A stretch of DNA of 5,775 bases from Thalassolituus sp. GTDB lineage: Bacteria; Pseudomonadota; Gammaproteobacteria; Pseudomonadales; Oceanobacteraceae. Under the pieces are notes generated by a model that saw nothing but the letters and a program-made list of their open reading frames with translations, made no database searches and was not told where the DNA came from. The translations under genes were made by a program, and so were the position numbers. Positions 5,568-5,775 of this stretch are shown here, piece after piece; within the stretch, counting starts at the first letter, position 1; the number at the start of each line of letters is the position of its first letter. Where the stretch lies: positions 1 to 5,775 of the forward strand of contig JARGOI010000180.1 in NCBI GenBank assembly GCA_029212275.1, read 5' to 3'.

Positions 5568-5775
5568 GCGTACCTCGATCTTGAGGTTGGCGTTCTTCGA
5601 GCTGGCCATGATTCAAAATCAACCGGCGATGCCCCATACGTTCGATTAAAGCAATATCGTGGGTGGCCACCAAGACGGTCACACCCACTTGCTGGAAGCG
5701 TAAAAAGAGATTCATGATTTCTTCGGACAGCTCAGGATCTAGGTTACCGGTTGGTTCATCCGCCAATAATAACGA
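5557..5775 (-). CDS. ftsE: Cell division ATP-binding protein FtsE (C-terminal part only)
   Basis: FtsE is the cytoplasmic ATPase of the FtsEX complex. Only the last 72 residues of an expected 220 or so are inside the window; the 5' part lies beyond the right edge. The visible part opens with SLLLADEPTGNLDPE, which is the Walker B strand with its catalytic glutamate and the D-loop typical of FtsE and LolD-type ABC ATPases. VLVATHD carries the switch (H-loop) histidine. The C-terminus is MGHRRLILNHGQLEERQPQDRGTHGR. The Walker A and signature motifs are out of view. Identity as FtsE rather than another ABC ATPase rests on the overlap with ftsX. The TAA stop lies inside the first codons of ftsX. 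Confidence 0.93.
   Translation of the reverse strand, partial: SLLLADEPTGNLDPELSEEIMNLFLRFQQVGVTVLVATHDIALIERMGHRRLILNHGQLEERQPQDRGTHGR

Noticed and set aside
5568..5609. Longer FtsX start at 5609
   Set aside because: The ATG at 5567 has a GAGGT site at good spacing and only a short overlap with ftsE; the longer form would overlap ftsE by over 50 bases with a poor ribosome site.

Overview
This window is a stretch of gammaproteobacterial core chromosome. Every protein recognised has a close Escherichia coli counterpart: Ppx, thioredoxin 1, Rho, the heat-shock sigma factor RpoH, and the divisome ABC pair FtsE/FtsX. The order ppx < > trxA > rho is the arrangement I recall from Pseudomonas-type genomes; E. 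coli has rhlB next to trxA instead. Moderate GC content and AT-rich intergenic DNA would fit a marine Oceanospirillales- or Alteromonadales-like bacterium, but the genus cannot be fixed from the sequence alone.

Layout: (1) 1-1372, minus strand: ppx (exopolyphosphatase), whose 3' end lies beyond the left edge. (2) 1373-1514: a divergent intergenic region with a good sigma-70 promoter for trxA. (3) 1515-1841, plus: trxA. (4) 1842-2046: the rho leader, with a strong hairpin that has no T-tract, followed by a C-rich, G-poor stretch and a rho start codon without a visible Shine-Dalgarno sequence. (5) 2047-3309, plus: rho, full length. (6) 3341-3369: a bidirectional intrinsic terminator between the convergent rho and rpoH genes. 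(7) 3392-4261, minus: rpoH, full length. (8) 4262-4589: a long rpoH upstream region with a convincing sigma-E-type promoter, two candidate sigma-70 promoters, a palindrome and a 54-bp inverted repeat that looks like a tiny mobile-element remnant. (9) 4590-5567, minus: ftsX. (10) 5557-5775, minus: the last 72 codons of ftsE, overlapping ftsX by 11 bases.

Functionally, ftsE-ftsX-rpoH is the classic gammaproteobacterial cluster: FtsEX couples ATP hydrolysis in the cytoplasm to septal peptidoglycan hydrolysis, and RpoH directs the cytosolic heat-shock response. The sigma-E-like promoter would link envelope stress to heat shock, as in E. coli. trxA and rho are probably partly co-transcribed, and the structured, C-rich leader is a plausible place for Rho to regulate its own synthesis.

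No phage, CRISPR, toxin-antitoxin, defence or secondary-metabolite genes are present. I found no previously undescribed protein system. The interest lies in the non-coding DNA: the rho leader, the rpoH promoter region and the 54-bp inverted repeat.
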